From Rachicladosporium sp. CCFEE 5018 (lineage: Eukaryota > Ascomycota > Dothideomycetes > Cladosporiales > Cladosporiaceae), in NCBI GenBank assembly GCA_002077045.2, contig KZ111182.1:173826-202747 (forward strand): a stretch of 28,922 nucleotides of DNA, given 5' to 3'. Position 1 is the stretch's first letter. Every line of letters begins with the position of its first letter. Position numbers and translations under genes: made by a program. This document shows positions 18,416 through 28,308 of the stretch, one piece after another. Below the pieces are notes generated by a model. The model was not told the DNA's origin. It made no database searches and saw only the letters and a list, made by a program, of their open reading frames with translations.

Positions 18416-20312
18416 TCAGTGCACAACGCCAGCCCTCCCCATCTCCTCCACATACTTCGCATACCTCCCCGCACTCCCCGCCCTCAACCCCTTGCCATAC
18501 TTCACGAACACGAGAAATGTTGAGCACTGCGCCATGCCCGCAAACGCCGCGAGTATGAACGCATTCTGCAGGCCCATGTTCGTGACCCAAGGCGTGACGC
18601 CGTAGCCTATCGCGAAGCTCATGGTGTTGCGCACGAGGATCACGGTGACGATCGCTTCGCCGCCGAGATCGCGGTAGGAGTCTATGCAGTAGGAGACGGA
18701 GAGCTGCAGGCCGATGGTGTTGGTGAGGGCTATGATGCCCATGGCCTAGTGCGAATTCAATTAGCATGAGGTCTTGAGCGACGAGAAGACAGGAAGGCGG
18801 GAAGGAAAGACGTACGAATACGCAGCCAAACCAGTGGATAGCATGTGCAGCGCCAACACCCCAAAGGATCAGCCCAAAGGGGATGAGGAGCAGTGATGGC
18901 GTGAAGAGCCAGAGTCTGTGCTCAGCTTCAAGAATGCCTTTGTTGCGGCGAGCTAGCCAAAGGACGATACGGTCGCCACCGTAGCCGGTGTATGCGCTGC
19001 CGATCGCTACGCCAATGAGGGGCGAGACGTAGGACAAGCCGACCGCCCAGGAGGCGAAGTTGTAGTTTGGACCGGCGAGGATGAGTGACGCGGTGGCTGT
19101 AAAGGTCTGAAAAGCTATCATGTGAGGACGCATGGGGTTTCGAAGAGCCTACCATTGAGCACGTTGAACCAGACCAGATTCGAGCCGTACGAGAAGCCGG
19201 CGTAGAAGATGACGGAGAAAGTCAGGAAGATCAACGGTCGCGCCACCATGCCGCCCAGGCGGATCGGCTTGCGTAAATCGGCGCTCTGGAAGAGCTTGAT
19301 CTTGTCAAGGTAGGTCTTTCGTTGTGTGTTAGGCACTGGTGATGGCGAGGCAGCCTCCAGAGCCGGACTCTCCACGCTCTTCTTCTCATCATCGGACACG
19401 CTAGGCGGAGTGGTGTCTGCAACGCGATGCTCGAACTCAGGCTCATGGCCAACGAGCTGAGATCGGTCGAAGTTCGTCTCCTCCATAAAGAAGAACAAGA
19501 ATACGAATCCCATCGCGCAGAAGATCGCACACCAGTAGAGCACCCACTCCCAGCCTTGCCCTCGGTCGATGAAGCCAGCAATGATCGGTGCGAAGAAATT
19601 ACTCCCCGCCAGTAGAAGTGCATACAGTCCGATGTATCGACCTCGTTCATGTTGGAAATAGATATCCGTAACGCTGATCTCGCACAAAGACTCGATAGGG
19701 GCGCCAAAGAAGCCTTGCAGGATCTTATTGGCGATCCATTGACCATTTGTTGTCGTATGGGGCGCCCAGACTTGGATGCACATGGTGGCGAGCATGCTGA
19801 AGAGATAGACTGGGCGTTTTCCGAACTGCAGCGCGAGTGGCTGCCAGAAGAGACAGCCCCAGCCGAAGGCCAGAAACATGTACTGCGACAATGTCAGTAG
19901 CCTACAAGCTTACGATGGCTGGGGATCATTAACGACATACTCCAGTACCAGCATTCAAATTCGCAATCGTCAGCCCAGTGGCTTCCGAGATGGGTTCGAG
20001 GACGGAGTAGATGGCAGCCGAAGCAATGCCGACCATGAGCGTGTACACACACATGCATATCGTCGACAGGAGTTTCCGTCTGGGCGACCAATTTAGCTAC
20101 CACATCATCAGCATGCGTCAGTGTAGTAGAATTGTGCAAGTAGGTACCGGGTCGTCGGGATCTGAAGAAGGTGCTGGCACAAGTACGATATCTCGTTCGC
20201 CGCCTTCGGCATGTTGCGCGAGTAGTGTGCCCTCCAAGTCAACAAGGTGAACTGTCCCCGGGGTTGGCGACGAGGCATCTGTGTGCGGTTCTTTCGGGGT
20301 GAAGAAACCCAT
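18416..20312 (-). CDS. MFS transporter (DHA1/HOL1-like)
   Basis: This is a plasma-membrane-type proton antiporter of the major facilitator superfamily. Five exons run from the ATG at 20312: 20312-20148, 20096-19941, 19882-19153, 19096-18816 and 18745-18416. Introns are 51, 58, 56 and 70 bases, with donors GTACCT, GTATGT, GTAGGC and GTACGT. All joins keep frame and give 553 residues with no internal stop. The N-terminus carries the fungal DPDDP|LNWSPRRK signature across the first junction, then about 12 membrane segments. A motif-A-like loop (ALQFGKRPVYLFSM) is present, as is the long central cytosolic loop after MEETNFDR, rich in Ser, Pro and Glu. The third intron uses the downstream TTTACAG acceptor, because TTTTCAG would break the frame. 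The substrate is unknown; relatives handle drugs, polyamines or metabolites. Confidence 0.92.
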
Positions 20313-20865
20313 TGCTACGTAGAAGGCACCGCGAGATGGAAAGCAAGATTCAGTCCAGCGATACGATTTCAAAGGAAGAACAACAAGAGCATGAAGGTTG
20401 TGTCCCTACCTGAAAGGCGCGACTTTGATATGAACGAGCTCCAATGTTTTGACCACGAGGAAGCGATGCCAATCGTCGGAGTGCAATGCTCGGAGTCTGG
20501 CATCCAGTGGTATGGAAGTGAGACGTCAGACCCACCGAAGCTATGCATGCGGCCAGGTTACTGATAGCGATCTTGCAGATCTGTGTCTTCTCTCGTTCAA
20601 TAATGAGGGACACTTCAGAGCCATAGTGGAGCTTGTTATGCGGAGGAATGATAAGCAAGATAAGGCGTCGGCATATCTCTGCCGACACCGTTGTACAGGG
20701 ATGAACTTACCGCACTGGGATGAAGGTGAAAGCTTGGCTGTTCTGCCAGCGACCAAGGCGAACTGCAGGTCCATACCGCAATTGCTGACACCATGGCCGA
20801 ATACACCATGGCCACGCCGTACCGCACGCGCACCGCTCAAGATGAAAGCGTTCCATCGTGACCGG
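20313..20865. other. Intergenic, MFS upstream region
   Basis: This 553-base gap lies between the MFS start and the 3' end of the orphan gene; both are on the minus strand. It includes a short direct repeat (CACCATGGCC twice, about 20789-20813). Open frames on both strands are short and have no recognisable domain. Confidence 0.45.
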
Positions 20866-22689
20866 TCAATTTGGGACCCAGTCAGGGTGCGCATCAAGTA
20901 TCCTTTCGCTCGCAAGCTGATCATCCGAGAGCACGTTGTGTTCGAACCAGCAGTCCCTGCACAAGTCATCGCGCAATCTCGTGGCATATGCTTCCAAGTA
21001 TGCAGTAGCCATGGGCGAGAGGCGTTCGAGCTTGTCTAGCTGACTGTAGAACTCGATCAACGTGCACTTGGCTGTGCCGAGCGCTGCATGAGATGTGTCT
21101 TCGTCGGCTGCGGACGACTCTGGCGTGAGTAGTCCAGTCACTTCTACGTCCGGCACAACCGGATCAAGCTCTTCGCAATGCTCTGCGCAATAGTCTGCTG
21201 CGTTGCGCAGACGAGCCTTACCCTCTGGTGCCACTGAGAAGGCATTCGTCCGGAATTGCCCGAGCAATATCTGGAGTACTTCGTCTTTCTCAGCAGCCTT
21301 CTCCAGTAGTCTCATCACGTAAGTCTCAAGCTGTGTCCATTCAGAATCTCCATCATGCGAATCAAGTGCATTTGTGCCCGTCAGGAGTGACTTCGTGGCA
21401 GTCTCAGCCATGTCGTGCAGTGACCCGCAATGTGGAAACTCGATTGTTGGGTCGAAGATCTGATCATACAAGGCCGAGGCGTCTCCTCGCGATTGCGCGC
21501 GGTCAATGCCAGTGAAGCTTAGCATCATGCTGCCACGCATTGGTGTGTAATCAGCGCGCCCGTTCAGCAATGGCCGACCAACTTTCTGGCTCACTGAGCG
21601 CTCTAGTCCGACGATGGTATCTTGAATCCGCATCAAGTCGGATTCTGCAACCTTGACCAGACTCGTCTTCCGCTCGCGAGCTGCCTTGTGTCGCGCCGTT
21701 GCTTCGTTCTCTTCGTGAAGTGCTGTGATGTCTGTGACGTGCTTCTGGAATGCTTGAAGCTGCTCACGTGTGGCACTTCCTCTGCTGACTGCGAGCATGG
21801 TCTTCTTCAACGCTGGATCCGATGTGGCGCGATCGGCGATCAGTCTGATGACTGGTCCGGAGGGCAATCCCGTGGCTACATTCTCTGCTGCTGGAGCGTA
21901 AGGTGAACGGTAGCAGTCACCCACGGCACCCATACACTTCTTTACATCTGCGAGAACACGGTGTGCTCGAGTCGCGGTCACCATCTTCAATTGAATGAGG
22001 CGCTTCTCGATGCAGCTAATTGTGGAGTGGTCAAAACGCGACAGCTCTTGCTCGACCGTGAGTGTTGTTTTTCCAGATTGCGCAGTGGATGCAAGTGGCG
22101 ATGGCGGTCTGGGAGGTGGTAGTAATGGTTTCTTGACAGCGTGCAACCGTGCCCATAATGTGAAGGAAGCATCCGTGAGGCTCTCAGCAGTCTTTGCAAG
22201 ACTCATCGCTGCCACAGCGTCCGCCTCGCTGGCATATGGATGCCAGCAGTTTGTTCGACTGTGATGTCCACCCGGGACGATTGCCGGGTTCTCGATTGCA
22301 GGATCTACAATGCCCAGATCGGCGTTGACACTCCATAGGTTGATCTCATTCAGCTCACGATCCTGTCGAGGGACCGGTCGATCAGCCCAGCTAAGGCGCT
22401 CCGCGACGAGGAAAAGCTTGCGATCGTGACTTGAGAAGGGACGTGGTTTGCGACACTTCGCGCACAACCCCTGCCAGTCTTCATTCTCATGCAGTGCGTG
22501 CCAGGAGTCGAAGGGAAGTAGTGAGATCGGGTAAGGAACGTTGTGGAAGTTCTGGCCGCAGCCTGACGCCGGATGGTTGGCATGCCTGATCCTGAGCGCA
22601 AATGGTTTGGACTGCTCGTCACCTCGTCGTCGTTTGGCGGCGTGGCAAGCTTCCTGCTCGTCTGACAAGCGCCGCTTGTTAGAAGACAT
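20866..22689 (-). CDS. Orphan 607-residue protein, probably nuclear
   Basis: This single long exon has its first true ATG at 22689; an in-frame GTG lies four codons earlier. I do not recognise the family. Residues 5-22 contain two basic clusters (NKRRLSD, AAKRRRGDE) that look like a bipartite nuclear localisation signal. There are two CxxC pairs, CAKC at 76-79 and CRDC at 577-580, plus CGQNFH near 44-49. These might bind zinc, but the spacing matches no named finger. The region around residues 200-345 is helical and charged, with a likely coiled coil (ITALHEENEATARHKAARE). A PLLPPPRPPSPL proline patch lies near residue 195. The C-terminus is rich in Asp, Glu and Leu helices. The 1.8-kb frame without stops argues strongly that it is a real gene. 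It is probably lineage-restricted; function unknown. Confidence 0.8.
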   Translation of the reverse strand: MSSNKRRLSDEQEACHAAKRRRGDEQSKPFALRIRHANHPASGCGQNFHNVPYPISLLPFDSWHALHENEDWQGLCAKCRKPRPFSSHDRKLFLVAERLSWADRPVPRQDRELNEINLWSVNADLGIVDPAIENPAIVPGGHHSRTNCWHPYASEADAVAAMSLAKTAESLTDASFTLWARLHAVKKPLLPPPRPPSPLASTAQSGKTTLTVEQELSRFDHSTISCIEKRLIQLKMVTATRAHRVLADVKKCMGAVGDCYRSPYAPAAENVATGLPSGPVIRLIADRATSDPALKKTMLAVSRGSATREQLQAFQKHVTDITALHEENEATARHKAARERKTSLVKVAESDLMRIQDTIVGLERSVSQKVGRPLLNGRADYTPMRGSMMLSFTGIDRAQSRGDASALYDQIFDPTIEFPHCGSLHDMAETATKSLLTGTNALDSHDGDSEWTQLETYVMRLLEKAAEKDEVLQILLGQFRTNAFSVAPEGKARLRNAADYCAEHCEELDPVVPDVEVTGLLTPESSAADEDTSHAALGTAKCTLIEFYSQLDKLERLSPMATAYLEAYATRLRDDLCRDCWFEHNVLSDDQLASERILDAHPDWVPN

Positions 22690-23327
22690 TACCTTGTACA
22701 CTTCCGCGCATTCCGATACTGATCAGGTGAAGTGTGAGAAGCCGTGTTTAGAGGAGACGCGACTCGGGAAGTGGAGGGTCTTCGCGGGCCCAGGCTTCAC
22801 CTCTCTGTTGATCGAGTCCTGATCAACATTCACTTTCTCGCCTCAGGCCATCGCAGAGAAACTCACACAAAGTCCTGCATCACACGCGACGCTGATGACT
22901 ACTAGGTCTGGGATCGGATCACTTTGTCGAGGTGGTCCTCTCACATCAAGATCGTACGCGCTGGTGGCAGCACAGGTTTGTCCAGTACCTCCCCATTAAT
23001 GTCAGACGACAGCTCACAACCACCTGCGCGACTCGCGCTGGGTCTTTCTTCTCTTCCTCGGTCTGTCATGTCCCGTGGTTCGTGTTGGTGTTTCTATTCG
23101 TCAAGCGCAACATGACCTGCTCAATCGCAGCTTCTGAAGGACATTGCAGCCCGCACGCGGGAAGGTAAGAGCACGAGGTCTGTTGACTGCCCATTGGCGT
23201 GTAAGCGCTCTCAAGTCGCCATGCTGAGGATCTCAACATCGCACGCTTGCATGGACATCAGAGCAGCTGATAAGTGAACGTTTACGCTTACATTCGAAGG
23301 CAACGAAGGAACCTCACACTGATTAGC
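22690..23327. other. Intergenic, divergent promoter region
   Basis: This 638-base gap separates the 5' ends of the orphan gene (-) and the 1093-residue gene (+). It contains CT-rich patches and short open frames only. An in-frame GTG at 23274 extends the downstream frame, but no ATG precedes 23328. Confidence 0.45.
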
Positions 23328-26300
23328 ATGTTTCCCCGATCAAGCAGCACTTACGGAGATCGTCTACGGAACACAAGAACACCTGCATCTGGCCGGCGAT
23401 CGGGCACGATCTCAGATCCGTTCATCTCATACCAGCATGCTGGGGTCGCCGCTACAGAAGCATACAAGCGCGCGCAGGCAGCCGAGAAAGATGCTCCCCT
23501 GATCCACAGGTCAAGCTCAACTAGACCGCAACGGCGGAAAAGTCAAGCATCAGGTCGATCCGAAGGCAGCCATCTGGAAGAAGCACGACTTGGGCGACGG
23601 AGATCTACTCAGAGACGCGACAGTTGCATCGCTGCTCCTCAGGTCCGCACGGGACCATCGAAGCAGTACTTGCCGGATCCGCCGCGTTCGCCCCGAGTTG
23701 GCGAAACCATCATCACTCGCAAGCGATCTGTCATCCCGCCGAGCCCCGTAGTAATCACTGAGCCGATACGACATGCTCTGCCACCGAGCGTTGACCGGCG
23801 TCACGGCCGGTATCTGTCCAGCACCGAGAACGGAAGTCCTGCACCCCGACTCACTTCAGTCTGTCGTGACTCGCAACATCAACAGACGCCTCGTCATACC
23901 GATAAGAGCTATGAAGGGGGGCTGTCGATCCGATACACACAGCCGCGTAGCTACGCAGAGCGAATGAGCGGTATTGCTTCATCGCCGCCTGCCATGCCCA
24001 TTCGCGAGACGCAGACAGACGACGATATTGTAGCGATGGCCCGAGATCGTTATCTGCAGGACTTCCAACAGAAGAAACCACGCGAACGGAAGTCGCTCTT
24101 CTTAGGCTCTGTGCAGAAGCTGCAGAAACGCAGCATGACAGACCTACGACACGATCGAGGCTCCACACGGCAAGAGTCTTCCACACGCACCACCGAAGCT
24201 GTCAACAGTGCAGTTCCATTAGGGAAGTCCACGGACGCAGCGCACCAGAGGTCGCCTCTTCCCGGCATGGAAGGCAGCCTTGCGCAGTATCCGCGTGGCG
24301 TTTCTGGATCAATCAAGGAACGATTCAGCAAGCTCTTCAGGAGGTCTTCGCGTGTACCTTCCGGTCTTCCAGCTCAGCAGGTCCGAGCCGAGACTTTACA
24401 TCACCCAGTGCTGGCGACTGGCAGTCCAATGGATGAGCAACATACCGACAACACCAGTGACCCATTTGTCATGATGTCGCTCGAGACACCATTAGGGGAA
24501 CGCGGACCTCCACAACTCATCATTAACAGTGCTGGGAGCAGACTCAGTGTTGGCCACGACAGCACTGACGAAAGGTCTCGAGTGACGAGTTGGACTAATT
24601 CGACGGCAGCTGGCACCATGAGCACGCAGGGTTTCGTGTATAACCCGCAGTCAGCCGACGAACATGGTCGGATGCGGCGAGTGTCCAGCATCTCAACATT
24701 GCGAAAGAAAAGCTCGTTCTTTGGCCGCGCGATCCAGACTCGTCTGCGAAAGGCTAGCCGTGCTAACATGGCAAGTTCAGAAGAGAGTCAAGTTCTGTTC
24801 GAGGCGCTGCAAGACCGAAGTCGCCAGCCAGAGCAGACGCCCAGTATATCGACTCCCAAAACTAATGCAGACAATGTGTCGGAATCAGTGCATGATCGCT
24901 CTTCTCTTCCATCGCAGGTTTCGCGATCAGTTGACACCTCGGCTGGCACAGTTCGGACAATCCATTCTGAAGTCGAGCTACCTCGACCGCAGATGATGTC
25001 GCCCGTCATCGAAGCCTCGCCAGACCGTGCACCTCAGCGGTCGAGCTCACCCAGTACGACGCCTACGCAGAGATATCCAAACACTACCCGTGCGAAGCGA
25101 CCTAGCACCATGTACGCCAAAGTGCCAACGCAGGAGCATATCGCGCGTCGCATGCAACGCGCTCAGAACAGATGGCAAGGTCCACTGGACGCCGCTCCAC
25201 CTGCTGCCGAACGTCAGTTCAGTGGGAAGTACGTCGAAGAGAACCCATACGAGCTGCCATCATTAGGCCGAAACTCATACTGGGAGCCCGTCAAGGATAC
25301 CGGAGGGTTGCCGCGATGTTCGAGGGTATCCGAGACGAGGCCAGTCGCGAGGAATGCTCTGATATCTCCAAGCCTGTACTCTCGTGCATCGGACGACGCG
25401 TCGCCTCGGCCAACGTCTCCGGAAGATCATGGTGGGACCCTGATCACAGTGACTAGTCGATCGGTCAAGCGGTACGAGCTATCGCCACCGAAGCAGCGAG
25501 CAACAGCGGTCGATCAGCCTGTGCAAGGTAGTCGTGAATGGCGCAAGTGGCTGTCCGATGAGCTTCAAACATTCGCCGAATCACCGGATGAAAGCGATGA
25601 CCGACCGCGACTGCAGCAGGAGAAGTCAGTGGAGGAAGAGGAGACCACGGCCGTGCTTGGCAAGCAAGACCACGACAGCCGGAGACCCATGTCCAAGCGC
25701 CACACATCTGACTCACCACCTGCTACAGGCAAGCACAAGGACTCTAAGAATCGGCGCTCACGGGCTACGAGTAGGCGCTCGAGCTACATGAACGAGCGCT
25801 TCCCAATGATCGAGTCCAGCCGCAACTCAAGTCGCCAAAGCCAGAGTCGACAGAGCGCAAGGAACAGCCGTAAATTCTCGTCGATCGACTCCGAACGTCC
25901 TGTTCACATTTCGTGCGGAGAGGATGTGACGCAGCCCAGCTCTGAGGTCTTCGTGACGCACGCTACAGCCGATCTAACACTTCGCACGCATTGCTGCGCG
26001 GCCGCTTTCCAGCATACGAACAACAGCGACTCTGTGCTGAAGTCGATATCTTACCAATCTGCCCAAACAGCCCATGACATGCCCACTACTACGCAGTCTG
26101 CGAAGATGGACGCAGCCCATAGCAGAGCTGGCCATGTTCCCGATGCAAGTGTGAAAGGCTCCCGCGAGGCCAAGTCTGCATTCGATCTCCGTGCGAACTA
26201 CAGAGTGAATGCCGTTGCAGCCACGCGTTCGATGGAAGTGCATCGCAAGACAGCCACCGTGCCAATCTTCGACGACAACACGATCCGCAACATCTCAGCA

Positions 26301-26609
26301 GGGCCGTACGGCGCGCTGACTACCAATATGCACGCGCCCTGGACTGATGCTGCCAACAAGGAGAACACTCCGCCCCGTGATCAAGAAAGTGTCCCCGCGT
26401 TGTCAAGCTCAGAGTGGCTCGCTGGACCGACGAGTAAGAAGTCCGTCTCGACGTTGAATGGCCAACAAACTACGACGGCTAGGTACTCGTCGCCAGCCAA
26501 AGTTCCGTATGCGGGTGGGAATGGTGGGAGTCCAGGACAAAGGTTGGCGACTGGGTGGCTGGAGGAGAGGGTGAGTAAAAGCCGTGAAAACTCGCCAGCT
26601 TTTGTGTAG
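23328..26609 (+). CDS. Large disordered Ser/Arg-rich protein with a KEN box
   Basis: This 1093-residue single exon starts at the ATG at 23328. Composition is dominated by Ser, Arg, Pro and Thr with few hydrophobic runs, so it is largely disordered and likely multiply phosphorylated. Short ordered-looking islands occur: FISYQHAGVAATEAYKRAQ near the start, SIKERFSKLFRRSSR (about 343-357), EHIARRMQRAQNRWQGPL, and EWRKWLSDELQTFAESPDE (about 740-758). The RSSYMNERFPMIES segment is followed by a Ser-Arg-Gln repeat run. Near the C-terminus NKENTPP (KEN at codons 1011-1013, bases 26358-26366) matches an APC/C degron followed by a TP site. I recognise no catalytic domain. It may be a cell-cycle-regulated scaffold, but that is inference from short motifs. 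The uninterrupted 3.3-kb frame makes it a confident gene. Confidence 0.85.
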   Translation: MFPRSSSTYGDRLRNTRTPASGRRSGTISDPFISYQHAGVAATEAYKRAQAAEKDAPLIHRSSSTRPQRRKSQASGRSEGSHLEEARLGRRRSTQRRDSCIAAPQVRTGPSKQYLPDPPRSPRVGETIITRKRSVIPPSPVVITEPIRHALPPSVDRRHGRYLSSTENGSPAPRLTSVCRDSQHQQTPRHTDKSYEGGLSIRYTQPRSYAERMSGIASSPPAMPIRETQTDDDIVAMARDRYLQDFQQKKPRERKSLFLGSVQKLQKRSMTDLRHDRGSTRQESSTRTTEAVNSAVPLGKSTDAAHQRSPLPGMEGSLAQYPRGVSGSIKERFSKLFRRSSRVPSGLPAQQVRAETLHHPVLATGSPMDEQHTDNTSDPFVMMSLETPLGERGPPQLIINSAGSRLSVGHDSTDERSRVTSWTNSTAAGTMSTQGFVYNPQSADEHGRMRRVSSISTLRKKSSFFGRAIQTRLRKASRANMASSEESQVLFEALQDRSRQPEQTPSISTPKTNADNVSESVHDRSSLPSQVSRSVDTSAGTVRTIHSEVELPRPQMMSPVIEASPDRAPQRSSSPSTTPTQRYPNTTRAKRPSTMYAKVPTQEHIARRMQRAQNRWQGPLDAAPPAAERQFSGKYVEENPYELPSLGRNSYWEPVKDTGGLPRCSRVSETRPVARNALISPSLYSRASDDASPRPTSPEDHGGTLITVTSRSVKRYELSPPKQRATAVDQPVQGSREWRKWLSDELQTFAESPDESDDRPRLQQEKSVEEEETTAVLGKQDHDSRRPMSKRHTSDSPPATGKHKDSKNRRSRATSRRSSYMNERFPMIESSRNSSRQSQSRQSARNSRKFSSIDSERPVHISCGEDVTQPSSEVFVTHATADLTLRTHCCAAAFQHTNNSDSVLKSISYQSAQTAHDMPTTTQSAKMDAAHSRAGHVPDASVKGSREAKSAFDLRANYRVNAVAATRSMEVHRKTATVPIFDDNTIRNISAGPYGALTTNMHAPWTDAANKENTPPRDQESVPALSSSEWLAGPTSKKSVSTLNGQQTTTARYSSPAKVPYAGGNGGSPGQRLATGWLEERVSKSRENSPAFV

Positions 26610-27064
26610 GATAAGCGGGCGCTTCAGCATCGTTCCAGAGCATGTACATGATCGCAGCAAATAGAGGCAAGTATCAACTTAGATTACATCGAATGTATCT
26701 AGTTCGTCGACATGACTCGGATGCTAATCTTTGCCGCTGCCGATTCGCTCTCTCCGCGCTGTCTCGGTGCCGAAATTTGGTCAGCAGCTCGTCAGCGCAA
26801 GGAATCGATTCCGTCTTCCTTGCTGAGCACTGCACCTTTCCTCGGCGTATACGCACTTAAAACATACGCTATTTGGTTGTAAGTGGCCACTGCTGACTAG
26901 GCCTTGCGCCATCAAGGAAGATACACTCGTCTACCAGCAGTGTCGATAAGCGCTATTTGCACTCTTACATCCTGATCAGGATTATGGTACTCTTCCCGTA
27001 GCTTCTTGCGATTCACGCACGCTGCAGTAGCTTCTGATTTCATCATTCTACCGCACCTTTCGCG
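26610..27064. other. Intergenic
   Basis: This 455-base gap lies between the large disordered protein gene and the nitroreductase gene, both on the plus strand. No gene, repeat or clear TATA element was seen. Confidence 0.45.
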
Positions 27065-27977
27065 ATGAGGACCCACTCGTTGTCTAAGCTTATTGTCAAT
27101 GGCACGGCAGTACAAAAGCCTCTTCATTCCTCGATCAAGTCGCGGTGCACTCCTGTTATCTTCTCACGCACCTCAATCCCTCAACGCACCAATCCTAACT
27201 TCACTACCCGCCACTCATCTTCAACCTCAGCCCCATCAACGCCCAATATGACGAGCAAGATCAGCCTGCACGATGCAGTCCACCTTCGCCGCTCTATCTA
27301 CCAGCTCACTAAGACCTCGACCATCTCAGATGACCGCATCGAAGAGATCGTCCAGGATGCTCTTGAGAACTGCCCATCTACATTCAACTCCCAGTCCACT
27401 CGCATCGTCGTGCTTCTCAAAGAGGAACACACCAAATTCTGGAAAGTCGTTGAGGACATTTTGAAGGCCATCGTACCTGCCGACCAGTTCGAGCACACTG
27501 CACAGCGTCTTACTGGATTCAGTGGAGGCTACGGCACGGTAAGATTGATCTTCCCACTGCATGATGACCAGCCGTAAGCTTACATGTACAGATTCTGTTC
27601 TACTAAGACCCCGAAGTCACCAAGGGATTGCAAACCAAGATGCCACTCTACGCAGACAAGTTCCCTGCGTGGGCCGAGCATACCTCCGCCATTCACCAGT
27701 ACGCCATCTGGACCGCGCTCGAGGCCGAGGGACTAGGTGCCAACTTGCAGCACTACAACCCTCTCCCAAACCAGTAAGTGGACGATATCCTAAGGCGAAA
27801 GCACAATGCTGACATGTATGTGTCTGTAGGAAGGCGTCAGAGATCTGGGGCATCCCCCAGGAGTGGCCACTCATCGCTCAGCTTGTCTTTGGTGGCGTTG
27901 CTGAGGGTGCTCGCGAGAACCTGCCCAAGAAGGATCAGACGCCGATTGAGAAGAGGCTCTTCGTCCACGGCAAATAG
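27065..27977 (+). CDS. HBN1/FRM2-like nitroreductase with an in-frame TAA
   Basis: This is an FMN-dependent nitroreductase-fold protein like yeast Hbn1/Frm2. Exons are 27065-27538, 27592-27773 and 27830-27977, with introns of 53 (GTAAGA...TACAG) and 56 bases (GTAAGT, GCTGAC branch site, TGTAG). Motifs are LHDAVHLRRSIYQL, CPSTFNSQSTRIVVL, the DPEVTKGLQTKMPLYADKFP region, AIWTALEAEGLGANLQHYNP and WPLIAQLVFGG. The first 61 residues are Arg/Ser/Thr-rich without acids and look like a mitochondrial presequence; the family's usual start is the ATG at 27248. In exon 2 the frame reads ILFY, then TAA at 27604-27606, then DPEVTKG; relatives have an acidic residue at the stop position. A weaker acceptor (AAG ending at 27624) would skip eleven codons including the stop and keep frame. 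Without that, translation stops at 162 residues, before the C-terminal half. Confidence 0.85.
27604..27606 (+). other. In-frame TAA in the nitroreductase gene
   Basis: This stop lies 12 bases after the best acceptor of intron 1, inside a strand that is conserved in the family as LFFED-like. GAA-to-TAA is a single G-to-T change. It can be bypassed only by a non-standard acceptor at 27624. Confidence 0.75.
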
Positions 27978-28308
27978 AGCGCCCTGCTGCGTGGTCTGGG
28001 TTCCGGCCACCACACGCATAGCTATTGACACGGACCTGCAAGCCCTCGACGAGCTATAACATGTAGACGATATCAATGCACAACCTCACAGTGGGTTTTC
28101 CGTCTCAAACAGATGTCCCACTGTTGATACCGCCCACAGTTCGTCAGCAACAGCTCGGTCACGTCTAGATCCGCGTGCGAGTCACATTGTTCCAGTGACA
28201 CTAGGGAAGCACGTGTGTTGTTCGTTCGTTTGATCATCTATGCCGGCTACCTGTGGCGCCTCATATCTATACCCAATGCTTTTCGAACAAGTCACCTCAG
28301 ACAAGTGG
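27978..28308. other. Intergenic between convergent genes
   Basis: This 331-base gap lies between the nitroreductase (+) and RSR1-like (-) 3' ends. A near-inverted pair around TCCCACTGTTG and CACAGTGGGTT (28088-28128) could form a weak hairpin. No gene was seen. Confidence 0.4.

Noticed and set aside
584..20312. Secondary-metabolite cluster (regulator, SDR, flavin oxidoreductase, MFS)
   Set aside because: There is no PKS, NRPS, terpene synthase or other backbone enzyme, and housekeeping genes such as WBP1 lie between the candidates.
20789..20813. CACCATGGCC direct repeat
   Set aside because: Two 10-base copies in a 553-base gap are not enough to support a repeat element or binding array.
3643..27606. 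Nuclear stop-codon reassignment explaining the in-frame TAA and TAG codons
   Set aside because: Intact genes here end in TAA, TAG and TGA at the expected family lengths, and several lesions are frameshifts, which recoding would not fix.
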